This document shows, piece after piece, positions 24,559-32,585 of a stretch of 64,000 nucleotides of DNA. Position 1 is the first letter of the stretch. Each line of letters begins with the position of its first letter. The stretch lies in the NCBI GenBank assembly GCA_050261515.1, contig JBLNDJ010000056.1:1-64000 (forward strand), read 5' to 3'. Origin of the DNA: JBLNDJ01 sp050261515 (GTDB lineage Bacteria > Acidobacteriota > Terriglobia > Bryobacterales > Bryobacteraceae). The notes below the pieces were generated by a model. That model did no database searches and was not told where the DNA came from. It was given only the letters and a program-made list of their open reading frames with translations. A program made the position numbers and the translations under genes.

Positions 24559-24682
24559 GAATGGCGGTCACATGGTGGGACACCTTTTTATGTGACGTTT
24601 TTTCATGAGGATTGGTGAAAGGGCGTGGGAGTGGCGGGGAATGCGAGTGCTAAGTTTCTTGGCGAGGGCAGGGCCAGCACAG

Positions 24683-24931
24683 ATGGGGGATGTAAAAAAA
24701 ACGGCGGGCAGGAAGCCGCGAAGAACGAAGAACAAAGCGAAGCTCATCGGCGGCGTGATCGCGCGGATGGAGGCGAAGCTCAAGAGCGAGGACGTGAAAC
24801 CGAGCGTCGGGGACTTGATTCGCCTGCTGCAACTCGAGAAGGAGTTGGAAGAAGAGGAGCAGCCTAAGGAGATCGAAGTTTCATGGGTGGAACCGGAAGA
24901 CGGCGAGAAGGAAAGTGCACCAGAAAAATAG
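24683..24931 (+). CDS. putative terminase small subunit
   Basis: 82 residues from the ATG at 24683: a basic N-terminus (MGDVKKTAGRKPRRTKNKAKL) followed by a helical, strongly acidic C-terminal half (LLQLEKELEEEEQPKEIEV). Small size, position directly before and overlapping the large terminase by 49 bp, and charge pattern fit a DNA-recognising small terminase, but no clear helix-turn-helix was identified. In-frame starts at 24605 and 24641 are possible; they add a hydrophobic tail atypical for this protein. Confidence 0.5.
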   Translation: MGDVKKTAGRKPRRTKNKAKLIGGVIARMEAKLKSEDVKPSVGDLIRLLQLEKELEEEEQPKEIEVSWVEPEDGEKESAPEK

Positions 24932-26193
24932 AGTACAGCGCGCTTCCTTCGCAGGCCCGGTTTCATAAGTCGGCGGCCCGGTTTAAGGGGTTTTCGGGTC
25001 CGATTGGTTCGGGTAAGAGCCAGGCGCTTTGCCACGAGGCAATCAAGCTGGCGTATGTGAATGCCGGGCGGGTGGGGCTGCTCGGCGCTCCGACCTATCC
25101 GATGCTGCGGGATGCGACGCAGACGACGCTGTTCGAAATCCTCGAGAAGAACCGGATTCCGTTCGAGCACAACAAAGGCGAGAACACGGTGGCGCTCAAG
25201 GATACGCGGTCGCGGATTCTGTTCCGGCCGGTAGAGGAGTTCGACCGGCTGCGCGGCACGAACCTGGCGTGGTTCGGGCTGGACGAGCTGACTTACACGC
25301 AGGAAGAGGCGTGGGTGGTGCTCGAAGGGCGGCTGCGCGATCCGAAAGCGAAGCGGTTGTGCGGATTCGCGACCTGGACTCCGAAGGGGTTCGATTGGGT
25401 TTACCGGCGGTTCGTGCACGAGCGCGTGGAGGGCTACGAGGTCGTGGTGGCCGAGCCGTTCGAGAACCGGCATCTGCTGGAGCGGATTCCGGACTTCTAC
25501 GAACGGCTGAAGCGGAGTTACGACTCGAAGTTCTACGAGCAGGAAGTGCTGGGGAAGTACATCAGCCTGCATGCGGGGATGGTCTATCACCAGTTCCGGC
25601 GCGCGGAGCACGTGGCGGAACTAGAGGTGGACCCTTCGCTTCCGCTGCTGTGGGCGCTCGATTTCAACGTGGACCCGATGTCATCGGTGGTGGCGCAGAT
25701 CGCCGATGGAACCGTTCGCGTGCTGAGCGAAATCGTGCTGAGCCGCGCGACGACGGAGCAGGCCTGCGAGGAGTTCCACGCGCGGTTTCCGAAGCACGCC
25801 AAGGGGGTCTGCGTATATGGGGACGCTTCCGGGGCCCGGATGCAGACGACCGGGACCAGCGATTACCGGGTGATCCGGGAGTTCTTTCGGGCCGCGGGGT
25901 ACAGGGACGTCCGGTACAAGGTGCCTCGGGCGAACCCGGCGGTGCGGGAACGGGTGAACCTGGTCAACGCGAAGTTGAAGGCAGCTTCCGGAGAGCGCCA
26001 CTTACTCGTGGACCGGCGGTGCGTGGAGTTGATTAAGGATCTGGAGCAGGTGAGTTACAAGCCGGATAGTACGGTGATTGACAAAGAGAAAGATCCTAAG
26101 CGGACGCACTTATCCGATGCTTTGGGGTATTTGATCTGGCAGGAGTGCCGGGAGATGGCTCCGGCGGGCGAAATGGGGATGGCGTTGTTCTGA
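24883..26193 (+). CDS. terL: phage terminase large subunit
   Basis: A 436-residue DNA-packaging motor. ATPase domain: Walker A GPIGSGKS (39-46), Walker B NLAWFGLDELTY (127-138, catalytic Glu135), coupling motif near GFATWTPKG. Nuclease domain (RNase H-like): first Asp in WALDFNVDP (257-265), second acidic residue in VCVYGDASGARM, third in THLSDALGYLIW near 415. All catalytic carboxylates appear intact, so DNA packaging and cutting is plausible. The short length is typical of compact TerL proteins. First clear gene of the structural cluster. Confidence 0.93.
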   Translation: MGGTGRRREGKCTRKIEYSALPSQARFHKSAARFKGFSGPIGSGKSQALCHEAIKLAYVNAGRVGLLGAPTYPMLRDATQTTLFEILEKNRIPFEHNKGENTVALKDTRSRILFRPVEEFDRLRGTNLAWFGLDELTYTQEEAWVVLEGRLRDPKAKRLCGFATWTPKGFDWVYRRFVHERVEGYEVVVAEPFENRHLLERIPDFYERLKRSYDSKFYEQEVLGKYISLHAGMVYHQFRRAEHVAELEVDPSLPLLWALDFNVDPMSSVVAQIADGTVRVLSEIVLSRATTEQACEEFHARFPKHAKGVCVYGDASGARMQTTGTSDYRVIREFFRAAGYRDVRYKVPRANPAVRERVNLVNAKLKAASGERHLLVDRRCVELIKDLEQVSYKPDSTVIDKEKDPKRTHLSDALGYLIWQECREMAPAGEMGMALF

Positions 26194-26196
26194 TTC

Positions 26197-26232
26197 ACCG
26201 CGGCCTGGAGATGCAGAGAAGGCAGAGAAACA
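26197..26232. repeat. CGCAGAGG-type dispersed repeat, degenerate copy in phage cluster
   Basis: TTCACCGCGGCCTGGAGATG followed by CAGAGAAGGCAGAGAAACAC matches the words of the copies at 17393-17446 and 54388-54489 (CACCGC, CGGCCTAGAGG, CGCAGAG, GCAGAGAAA). It forms the whole gap between terL and the portal gene and supplies the portal gene's upstream sequence. Confidence 0.5.
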
Positions 26233-26234
26233 CT

Positions 26235-27605
26235 ATGGACATTGAACGAGAACATCCGGAGTATGCAGCACGAAAGGCGATGTGGGGGATGTACCGCGAT
26301 TTGTACGCGGGCGGCGAGCGGCTGCGGGCCAATGCCGCGACGTACCTGGTGCGGCGGCAGAAGGAGCCGGCGGATGTCTATTACGAGCGGCTCAACCGGG
26401 TGTTCTATGAGAACTACGTCGGGTCGGTGATCGATTGGTATGCCGCGACGTTGTTCCGGCGGGAACCGATCCTTTCGTTCACGGGCGAGAACGAGGGGGC
26501 GAAAGCATTTCTTTGCGAGTTCACCGAGGACTGCGATCTCAAGCAGACAAGCTTGAGCGACTTCTTCCGCAAGCAGCTTGTGGACGCAATGGTCAGCGGG
26601 GCGAGTTACATTCTGGTGGACTTTCCACGGTCAAAGGCGCCGGCGGCGAACCGGGCGGAGGAAGACAGGCAGGGGCGGTCTCGGGCGTATTTGGTCGGGT
26701 ACGGGCCGGAGGAGCTGATCAACTGGAGCTTCGATGAGCGGGGGAGTTACGAGTCGGTCGTTCTGCGGACGGTGACCCTCAGGCAGGACCCGGTGAGCTG
26801 CGAGTGGGTTCGGGAAACCCGGTGGTCGTACTACGACAAGGAAGAGTTTCGGATTTACCGGCGGGTCGGGCAAATGGGCGATCAGACGAAGCCCGAGCTG
26901 ATCGACGCGGGGCGGCATGGGCTGGCAGGGCTCGGCCGGGTTCCTTTGTTCCCTCTGGAGTTGACCGAGGGGATGTGGCTCATGAACAAGGCCGCACTGC
27001 TGCAACTGGAACACTTCAATAAGTCGAATGCCCTGGGGTGGGCTTTGACGATGGGGTTGTTCGCGATGCCGGTGGTTTACTCGGATCGTGAATGGAAGCA
27101 GATCGTCGGGGAATCCTACTACATACAGCTTGGGCCGGAGGACAAGTTCGGGTGGACGGAGCCCGAGGGGCACGTGTACCAGATCGCGGTGGAGAACTTG
27201 AACCGGCTCAAGGACGAGATTTACCGCGTGTGCTACATGATGCCGCAGGCGTGGGGCACGGGGACATCGCAATCGGGGCTGAGCAAGCAGCGCGATTTCA
27301 CGGTGACGCAGGAAGTTCTGCGGGCCTACGGCGATTCCGTGAAAGACACGATGAAGCGGGTGCTGCGAGCGATCGAAGCCGCGCGCGAAGACGGGCTGAC
27401 GATTGACGTTTCGGGGCTGGACGAGTTCGATATCGGGGACTTTTCGAGCGAACTGGACGACGCCGAGCGACTGCTGCGGCTGGGGATGGGGTCTCCGACA
27501 CTGCGGAAGGAAGTGTTCAAGAAGCTGGCCTACAAATACCTGTGCGATGTGCGGCAGGAGTTGAAGGACCAGATCGCGGGGGAGATCGAGGGGGCGAATT
27601 CGTAA
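26235..27605 (+). CDS. phage portal protein
   Basis: 456 residues. The order (directly after terL, before scaffold and coat), the size and the sequence VYYERLNRVFYENYVGSVIDWYAATLFRREP with a C-terminal region EIYRVCYMMPQAWGTGTSQSGLSKQRDFTVTQEVLRAYGDSVKDTMKRVLRAI fit the portal family: a stem/clip region in the first half and a long helix followed by GLDEFDIGDFSSELDDAERLLRLGMGSPTLRKEVFKKL. Twelve copies would form the DNA entry channel at one capsid vertex. The start ATG 26235 has a weak SD because the upstream sequence is a host repeat. Confidence 0.82.
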   Translation: MDIEREHPEYAARKAMWGMYRDLYAGGERLRANAATYLVRRQKEPADVYYERLNRVFYENYVGSVIDWYAATLFRREPILSFTGENEGAKAFLCEFTEDCDLKQTSLSDFFRKQLVDAMVSGASYILVDFPRSKAPAANRAEEDRQGRSRAYLVGYGPEELINWSFDERGSYESVVLRTVTLRQDPVSCEWVRETRWSYYDKEEFRIYRRVGQMGDQTKPELIDAGRHGLAGLGRVPLFPLELTEGMWLMNKAALLQLEHFNKSNALGWALTMGLFAMPVVYSDREWKQIVGESYYIQLGPEDKFGWTEPEGHVYQIAVENLNRLKDEIYRVCYMMPQAWGTGTSQSGLSKQRDFTVTQEVLRAYGDSVKDTMKRVLRAIEAAREDGLTIDVSGLDEFDIGDFSSELDDAERLLRLGMGSPTLRKEVFKKLAYKYLCDVRQELKDQIAGEIEGANS

Positions 27606-27613
27606 GGAGGCGT

Positions 27614-28180
27614 ATGGAAGACGAGGCACAGAGCGGAAACGACGAGATACGCACGATTATGCGGGAGACGATCGAGGAGTTCGTGCGCAAGGAGCAGGCG
27701 AAGTCGGAGCCGGCTTACAAAAACGAACTGCTCGAGGAGCGCAAGAGGCGGGAACAGCTCGAGCGCAGGGTCAATGAGCTGGTGGAAGAGAACCAGCGCA
27801 GCCGGCAGATGGCCGAGGAAATGGAACGCGGGGCAACGATTCGATCGGAGTTGCAGCGGATGGGCGTGGTCAAGGTGGACGTCGCGTTCCGGGCGGTAAA
27901 GGACGATGTTTTCCGGGCCGAGGACGGGCGCCTGCTGGCGCGGGGGGAACAGGGAGAGATGGGGTTGAAGGAGTACCTGTCGAACTTCCTGAACGAAAAT
28001 CCGGAGTTTCTGCCGGCCCGCATTCAAGGGGGCTCGGGGGCGACGACGGGGCACAAGATTCCGGCGGAGAATGCGGCGCTCGATATGGACAAGATCAGGC
28101 CGGGGATGAGCGCGGAGGAAGCGCTTCGGATGCGGCAGGAGATTGTGCGGTTAGCTTCGCAATCGCTGCGGGGGATGTAA
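27614..28180 (+). CDS. putative capsid scaffolding protein
   Basis: 188 residues, mostly charged helix: a coiled-coil-like stretch ELLEERKRREQLERRVNELVEENQRSRQMAEEMERG (about 37-72), then a C-terminal segment with ALDMDKIRPGMSAEEALRMRQEIVRLASQSLRGM. Location between portal and coat and this composition are those of phage scaffolding proteins, which template head assembly and are then removed. Strong SD (AAGGAGG, 5 nt before the ATG). No protease gene is nearby, as in P22, where scaffold exits intact. Confidence 0.7.
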   Translation: MEDEAQSGNDEIRTIMRETIEEFVRKEQAKSEPAYKNELLEERKRREQLERRVNELVEENQRSRQMAEEMERGATIRSELQRMGVVKVDVAFRAVKDDVFRAEDGRLLARGEQGEMGLKEYLSNFLNENPEFLPARIQGGSGATTGHKIPAENAALDMDKIRPGMSAEEALRMRQEIVRLASQSLRGM

Positions 28181-28186
28181 AAGGCG

Positions 28187-28270
28187 GAAGCTAGAAGCTA
28201 GAAGCTAGAAGCCGGAAGCCGGAAGTCAGAAGTCAGAAGCCAGAAACCAAAAGCCAGAAGCTAGAAGCTC
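28187..28270. repeat. GAAGYHR heptamer tandem array 2 (12 units)
   Basis: Twelve 7-bp units without indels: gaagcta (3), gaagccg (2), gaagtca (2), gaagcca, gaaacca, aaagcca, gaagcta, gaagctc. It begins 7 bp after the scaffold stop codon and is followed by GCGGTGTGTCTGG, similar to GGGGTGTGTCTTGG after array 3. It fills the 138-bp gap before the coat protein gene. Confidence 0.88.
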
Positions 28271-28318
28271 GCGGTGTGTCTGGTGTAAGTGGAGTTAGAA
28301 AGCGAGAGGAGAAAGAAG

Positions 28319-29230
28319 ATGCCAGCAATTACTTCCAACAATGTTGCGAACGCGATTGTGAAGCTGGTGGCGGTGGATGCACTGCCGGCTTTGATCGGGA
28401 ACCTGGTGATGGGCAACCTGGTCAATCGCGATTTCGAACCGACACTGGCGCAGGCGGGCGATACGGTGAATGTTCCGATTCCGCCGACGCTAGTGGCGAA
28501 CAATCTGGCCGAGGGCGGCACGGTAACGACGCAGAATCCGGATTTGGGCAACGCCCAGATTCTGCTGAAGACGCATGCCGAGGCGACGTTCCAGGTTCCG
28601 GACGTCACCAAGGTTCTGGCGGTGCCGGACCTTCTGAAGCTGTACATGCAGCCGGCGATGGTGGCGCTGGCCGAGAAGATCGAGACCGATCTTCTGAACC
28701 TGGCCGCGGACTTTTCGGCGAACACTCCGGTGGGAACGCCGGGGTCGCCGATTACGGAAGCCGTTGTGGACGCCGCCGAGACGGCGCTGTTCCAGGCGAA
28801 GGTGCCGGCGAGCGAGCCGAAGTACCTGGTCGTCGATGCCAACACGTATTCGCAGTTGCGCCAGATCCCGCGGTTCAGCGAGTTTCAGACCGGCGGCGAT
28901 GCGGGGCTTCGCGCGATCGTGGACGGCACGGTCGGCAAGATCAAGGACTTCTTCGTGTTCCGTTCGCAGTTCGTTTCGAAGACGGGCAGCGATCCGGTGA
29001 CGACGCATAACCTGGCGTTCGCTCGCAGCGCACTGGGCCTGGTGGTGCGGCGACTGCCGCAGCCGCTTCCGGGGACGGGCGCCATCGCGGAGTACGCCGA
29101 GTACGGCAACTTCGGGATGCGAGTCATCCTGAGCTACCAGCCGAATACGCTGGCGCAGCAGTTCACGGTCGATGTCCTCTACGGCGTCGGCGTGCTGCGG
29201 AACGGCTTCGGGGTGCAGGTAAACAGCTAG
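28319..29230 (+). CDS. major capsid protein, P22 coat-protein family
   Basis: 303 residues. The pattern NVANAIVKLVAVDALPALIGNLVMGNLVNRDFEPTLAQAGDTVNVPIPP, then FQVPDVTKVLAVPDLLKLYMQPAMVALAEKIETDLLNLAADF and a C-terminal GMRVILSYQPNTLAQQFTVDVLYGVGVLRNGFGVQV, corresponds to the HK97-fold coat proteins annotated as P22 gp5-like. SD GAGAGGAGAAAGA precedes the ATG at 28319. Position after scaffold supports the call. No delta-domain cleavage site or protease is evident. Confidence 0.85.
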   Translation: MPAITSNNVANAIVKLVAVDALPALIGNLVMGNLVNRDFEPTLAQAGDTVNVPIPPTLVANNLAEGGTVTTQNPDLGNAQILLKTHAEATFQVPDVTKVLAVPDLLKLYMQPAMVALAEKIETDLLNLAADFSANTPVGTPGSPITEAVVDAAETALFQAKVPASEPKYLVVDANTYSQLRQIPRFSEFQTGGDAGLRAIVDGTVGKIKDFFVFRSQFVSKTGSDPVTTHNLAFARSALGLVVRRLPQPLPGTGAIAEYAEYGNFGMRVILSYQPNTLAQQFTVDVLYGVGVLRNGFGVQVNS

Positions 29231-29283
29231 TTTGCCGTGGGGGCGGGCGCCGGGGGCGTCCGCTCCTCTCGAAAGGAGCGGAG

Positions 29284-29604
29284 ATGGATTTGAGGGCGTT
29301 TTATCAGAAGATCCGGCAGGTGGAGGCGAGCCTGCCGGAACAGGATGTGGTGGTGATCAGCCTGGAGACGGCAGACGGCGGGCGCGCAGGCGTTCCGGTG
29401 GAGGTTGCACGGGCGGCGGCGGCTCGCATGATCGTCGAGGGCAGGGCGCGGCTGGCGACGGCGGACGAAACGGCGGACTTCCGCGAGCGCATGGCGGAGG
29501 CCAAGCGGGCGGCGGACCGGCTATTGACGGCCGGGAAACTGCAGGTGACGGTGATTTCGGACGCGGACCTGCGGGCGCTGAAGGGCGCCGCGAAGAAGGG
29601 GTGA
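29284..29604 (+). CDS. small phage-cluster protein of unknown function
   Basis: 106 residues, helical, starting MDLRAFYQKIRQVEASLPEQDVVVISLETADGGRAGVPVEVARAAAARMIVEG and ending basic (LKGAAKKG). SD GAAAGGAGCGGAG precedes the ATG. It lies between coat and connector genes, a position often held by head-decoration or head-completion proteins, but I recognise no family. Confidence 0.6.
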   Translation: MDLRAFYQKIRQVEASLPEQDVVVISLETADGGRAGVPVEVARAAAARMIVEGRARLATADETADFRERMAEAKRAADRLLTAGKLQVTVISDADLRALKGAAKKG

Positions 29605-29631
29605 GGCGGCAGGGCGGGGCGCGGGAGAGAT

Positions 29632-30378
29632 ATGGCACTGTTCACGGACGGGTTCATTTCAACGATTGAAGAACTGCTCGGGTACGAGTCCGCGATTCTG
29701 GATGTGGCTCGCGGAGAGGGGATCGACCTCACGCGGAAGCTGAAGCTGGCCGAGGAGGAGCTTGGCGTCGATTTGCTGGCGTTCCTCGCGCGGCAGGGCG
29801 ATTCGCGGCGGCTCGAGCAGATCGTCGTAACCGGGCCGCTGCATAAGTGGCATACGTTCCGCGCCCTGAGCGTGACTTACCGGGACGCTTACAACCGGCA
29901 GCTCAACGACCGGTACGAGGGTAAGTGGCGGGAGTACGAGAAACTCGCCGCCTGGGCGGCAAGGGCTTTGTTCGATGCCGGAGTCGGGATGGTGAACGAG
30001 CCAGTTCCTCGCGCGGCGAAGCCGGAGCTTTCAACGGTGGGCGGCCCGATAGCCGGCGCGACTTACTTCGTGGGCGTGACCTGGATCGGACGCACAGGGG
30101 ACGAGGGCGCGCCGAGCGAGCTCGCAGCGATCACGGCTCCCGAGGGCGGATTGCTGGCAGTGAAGGCGGTGGACCCTCCGGCGGGTGCGCTCGGGTGGAA
30201 TGTGTATGCGTCGTACACGGGCAGCGGGCTGAGCTTGCAGAACGATTCTCCGGTGCGGCCGCACGAGATGTGGATCGAGCCGACGAGCGGGCTGCGCAAG
30301 GGAAGGCCGGTGGGACAAGGGCAGGAGCCGGAGGCGTACTTGCGGCAGTCCTCGCGGCGGGTTTTCGACAGGGGGTAG
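29632..30378 (+). CDS. putative head-tail connector with Ig/FN3-like domain
   Basis: 248 residues. The first 130 residues are helical (FISTIEELLGYESAILDVARGEGIDLTRKLKLAEEELGVDLLAFL; YRDAYNRQLNDRYEGKWREYEKLAAWAARALFDAGVGMV), fitting a head-tail adaptor. Residues about 135-225 form a small beta domain (TYFVGVTWIGRTGDEGAPSE and ALGWNVYASYTG) like those in tail and fibre proteins; the hub at 34583 has a similar repeat. Function is inferred from position between coat and tail genes. Confidence 0.6.
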   Translation: MALFTDGFISTIEELLGYESAILDVARGEGIDLTRKLKLAEEELGVDLLAFLARQGDSRRLEQIVVTGPLHKWHTFRALSVTYRDAYNRQLNDRYEGKWREYEKLAAWAARALFDAGVGMVNEPVPRAAKPELSTVGGPIAGATYFVGVTWIGRTGDEGAPSELAAITAPEGGLLAVKAVDPPAGALGWNVYASYTGSGLSLQNDSPVRPHEMWIEPTSGLRKGRPVGQGQEPEAYLRQSSRRVFDRG

Positions 30379-30381
30379 GCG

Positions 30382-30876
30382 ATGCCGGCGGTGGGAGCGA
30401 GCGCGACACAAAAAGTAGTCAGCATGCTGGGGGCCGAGACGGGGCTGCCGTTTGCGATTTCGACGCTGATGCAGCGGGAGAGCGTGGAGCTGCCCGTGAT
30501 CGGGGCGGCGCAGGTGGCAGCGCAAAATATCGCATTCGACGCGGCGGAGAAGACGGCCGGGGTGACATATCCGGCGGTGTACGTCTACTGCGAGGGCCTG
30601 GCGAACCAGCTCAAGGAGAAGTTCCGGACGTTTTCCGGGAAGGCGCACATGGTGGTGGAGGTGCGAGTTTCCGACAACGGGCTGGACAACCTAGCCCGGG
30701 ACCTTCAGTTGTACGCGGCGGCGGCGGCTGAGGTGTTGGATTCGCACCGCGGGGCCTGGGACGATTCGATGTTCTATTCGGGCGGATACAAGGTGGAGTT
30801 CGGGCCGGTGAAGCGCGGGGGGCGGAACTTTTTGCAGACGGCGAAGATCAGCTTCGATGTGGATGTTAGTTACTAG
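30382..30876 (+). CDS. putative tail completion/tail terminator-like protein
   Basis: 164 residues. Seen: AVYVYCEGLANQLKEKFRTFSGKAHMVVEVRVSDNGLDNLARDLQLYAAAAAEVLDSHRGAWDDSMFYSGGYKVEFGPVKRGGRNFLQTAKISFDVDV, a helix-plus-sheet pattern with a final strand like that of tail terminator proteins (lambda gpU type), located between connector and tail tube as expected. Its stop codon TAG uses the first G of heptamer array 3, so the array begins inside the gene. Confidence 0.6.
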   Translation: MPAVGASATQKVVSMLGAETGLPFAISTLMQRESVELPVIGAAQVAAQNIAFDAAEKTAGVTYPAVYVYCEGLANQLKEKFRTFSGKAHMVVEVRVSDNGLDNLARDLQLYAAAAAEVLDSHRGAWDDSMFYSGGYKVEFGPVKRGGRNFLQTAKISFDVDVSY

Positions 30877-31022
30877 AAGCTAGAAGTCAGAAGCCAGAAG
30901 CCAGAAGTCAGAAGCCAGAAGCCAGAAGTCAGAAGCCAGAAGTCAGAAGTCAGAAGTCAGAAGCCAGAAGTCAGAAGTCAGAAGCCGGAAGTCAGAAGCT
31001 AAAAGCCGGAAGTGTGAAGCCT
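30876..31022. repeat. GAAGYCA heptamer tandem array 3 (21 units)
   Basis: Twenty-one consecutive 7-bp units with no indel, mainly gaagtca and gaagcca, with gaagcta at both ends and gaagccg, aaagccg, gaagtgt and gaagcct at the right side. It starts with the last base of the preceding stop codon and ends 11 bp before the tail tube start. The unit length is not a multiple of three and all frames are interrupted only by composition, not coding. Confidence 0.9.
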
Positions 31023-31033
31023 GGGGGTGTGTC

Positions 31034-32209
31034 TTGGCTTGTGGGTATGTTTCTTCGAACGATAACAGGATTTATGTTGCTCCCGAGTTGAGTTATGGGC
31101 AGGTGGCGAGGGTTACCGCTCAGAATAGGATACCTGCGGTTTCGTTTTCGGCCCGACAGCAGGTGGAGCGGCCTAGACGGCGGGATAAGACGGGGACGAG
31201 GACTTATCCGGGGAGTCCGGCGGGGTTGCGGAAGCGCACTTCGTTCGACTTGCGCACCTATTTGACCGGGTGGAATCAGGCGGAGGCCGAGCCGGGGTAT
31301 GGTCCTTTGTTCTCGGCGGCTCTGGGTGGGGTTTCTTTGCCGTTTGCCGGCGGAATTTCGGGTGGGGGGACGAACCCCAAGGTGCTCCGGTTTGCTTCGG
31401 CTCACGAGTTGGTTCCCGGGCAGGGGGTTACGTTTGGCGGGGAGCTGCGATTTGTCAGTTCGATCGTGGATGCGTACTCGGTGGAGCTGAATGCTCCGTT
31501 TACGGTGAGTCCGAGTGCGGGGTCTCCGATTGGGGCTACCGTTACTTATTCGCCGGCCACTTTGCTCGATTCGGTGAGTATCTTCGACTACTGGGCTTCG
31601 GGGGCGGCGGTGCAGCGGATTGTGAATGGGGCCGCGGTGGACCGGTTGCGTATCTCGGTCAACGGAGATTATCACGAGTTTCAGTTCAGCGGCCCGGCCC
31701 GGGACATCATCGACAACACGAGTTTTGAGAGCGGGGTGGGCGAACTGGCAGAGTTTCCGGTGGAACCGGCGGTGGACCAGTTCGATTACACGATCGTCCC
31801 CGGGCACCTGGGGCAGGCCTGGATGGGAAATGCTCCGGACCGGTATTACACGATTACGGCGGCTGAGGTTTCGGTGGAGAACGGGATCGAGACTCGGAGG
31901 CGGGAATTCGGGTCGGAGGGGCCGCGGTGCATCTCTCCGGGGATGCGTACGGTGTCCGCCAATGTTCAGCTTTTCGAGATCAACGACGAGGCGACACGCG
32001 GACTTTACCAGGCGGCGCGGCAGACTTCTCCGATCGGGGTGATGTTCCAGCTTGGGCAGCAGCCGGGGCAGCTTTTCGGGGTGTACATGAAGAGCGTGGT
32101 TCCGGAGGTTCCGGAGTTCGATGACAGCGAGAGCAGGCTGCAATGGAAATTTTCAGGGTGCAGGGCGCAGGGGACGGGGAACGATGAGATCTATATTGCG
32201 TTCGGGTGA
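31034..32209 (+). CDS. putative phage tail tube protein
   Basis: 391 residues from a TTG at 31034; no ATG or GTG lies near the conserved start. Beta-rich sequence with IYVAPELSYGQVARVTAQNRIPAVSFSARQQ at the N-terminus, SFDLRTYLTGW, and a second set IDDEATRGL-like region EINDEATRGLYQAARQTSPIGVMFQLGQQPGQLFGVYMKSVVPEVPEFDDSESRLQWKFSG, which is typical of siphovirus tail tube proteins. It sits before the tail chaperone genes as expected. The 3' end overlaps the chaperone start by 26 bp. Confidence 0.68.
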   Translation: MACGYVSSNDNRIYVAPELSYGQVARVTAQNRIPAVSFSARQQVERPRRRDKTGTRTYPGSPAGLRKRTSFDLRTYLTGWNQAEAEPGYGPLFSAALGGVSLPFAGGISGGGTNPKVLRFASAHELVPGQGVTFGGELRFVSSIVDAYSVELNAPFTVSPSAGSPIGATVTYSPATLLDSVSIFDYWASGAAVQRIVNGAAVDRLRISVNGDYHEFQFSGPARDIIDNTSFESGVGELAEFPVEPAVDQFDYTIVPGHLGQAWMGNAPDRYYTITAAEVSVENGIETRRREFGSEGPRCISPGMRTVSANVQLFEINDEATRGLYQAARQTSPIGVMFQLGQQPGQLFGVYMKSVVPEVPEFDDSESRLQWKFSGCRAQGTGNDEIYIAFG

Positions 32210-32585
32210 GACGGCTCGCGTGCAGTACGAGAGCGTCAAGACGGTGGAGTCTGCCGTTGTGCCGGGGGTGCGGTTCACCATTTCGAAGATGTCGTTCGGC
32301 CGGCGGGCCGAACTGACGCGGCAGATATGGGAGCTGGCGAATCGCGCGGAGCGTTTGCAGGCTTGCGACGACGCCCGGGAGCGGCTCGAGGCGGCGGTGC
32401 TGACGAGCGAGATCGAGCGCGCGTATCTGCACTGGGGGCTGCAGCGGGTCGAAGGGCTGACGATCGACGGACAGTCGGCGACGGTGGACATGGTGATCGC
32501 GCGGGGGCCGGAAGACCTTTGCCGCGAGATGCTGGCGGCAATTCGGGCCGAGTGCGGGTTGTCGGAAGAAGAACGAAAAAACTGA
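32184..32585 (+). CDS. tail assembly chaperone, gpG-like (zero-frame product)
   Basis: 133 residues from the ATG at 32184: VQYESVKTVESAVVPGVRFTISKMSFGRRAELTRQIWELANRAERLQACDDARERLEAAVLTSEIERAYLHWGLQRVEGLTIDGQ then a helical acidic end. Between tail tube and tape-measure, this is where lambda G-type chaperones lie. The gene ends CGA AAA AAC TGA: the slippery heptamer A-AAA-AAC is in the right phase directly before the stop, so a -1 frameshift would add 109 residues encoded to 32911. Confidence 0.75.
   Translation: MRSILRSGETARVQYESVKTVESAVVPGVRFTISKMSFGRRAELTRQIWELANRAERLQACDDARERLEAAVLTSEIERAYLHWGLQRVEGLTIDGQSATVDMVIARGPEDLCREMLAAIRAECGLSEEERKN
32576..32582 (+). other. programmed -1 frameshift slippery site A-AAA-AAC
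   Basis: The heptamer is aligned with the zero frame as A AAA AAC (codons 32577-32579 and 32580-32582) and is followed at once by the TGA stop at 32583-32585. Slippage by -1 continues as CTG AGA GTC, an open frame to 32911. Both the motif and its placement are those of phage tail chaperone gene pairs. Confidence 0.8.

Noticed and set aside
30876..31022. CRISPR-like array
   Set aside because: Units are 7 bp with no spacers and no cas genes are present; it is a simple tandem repeat.
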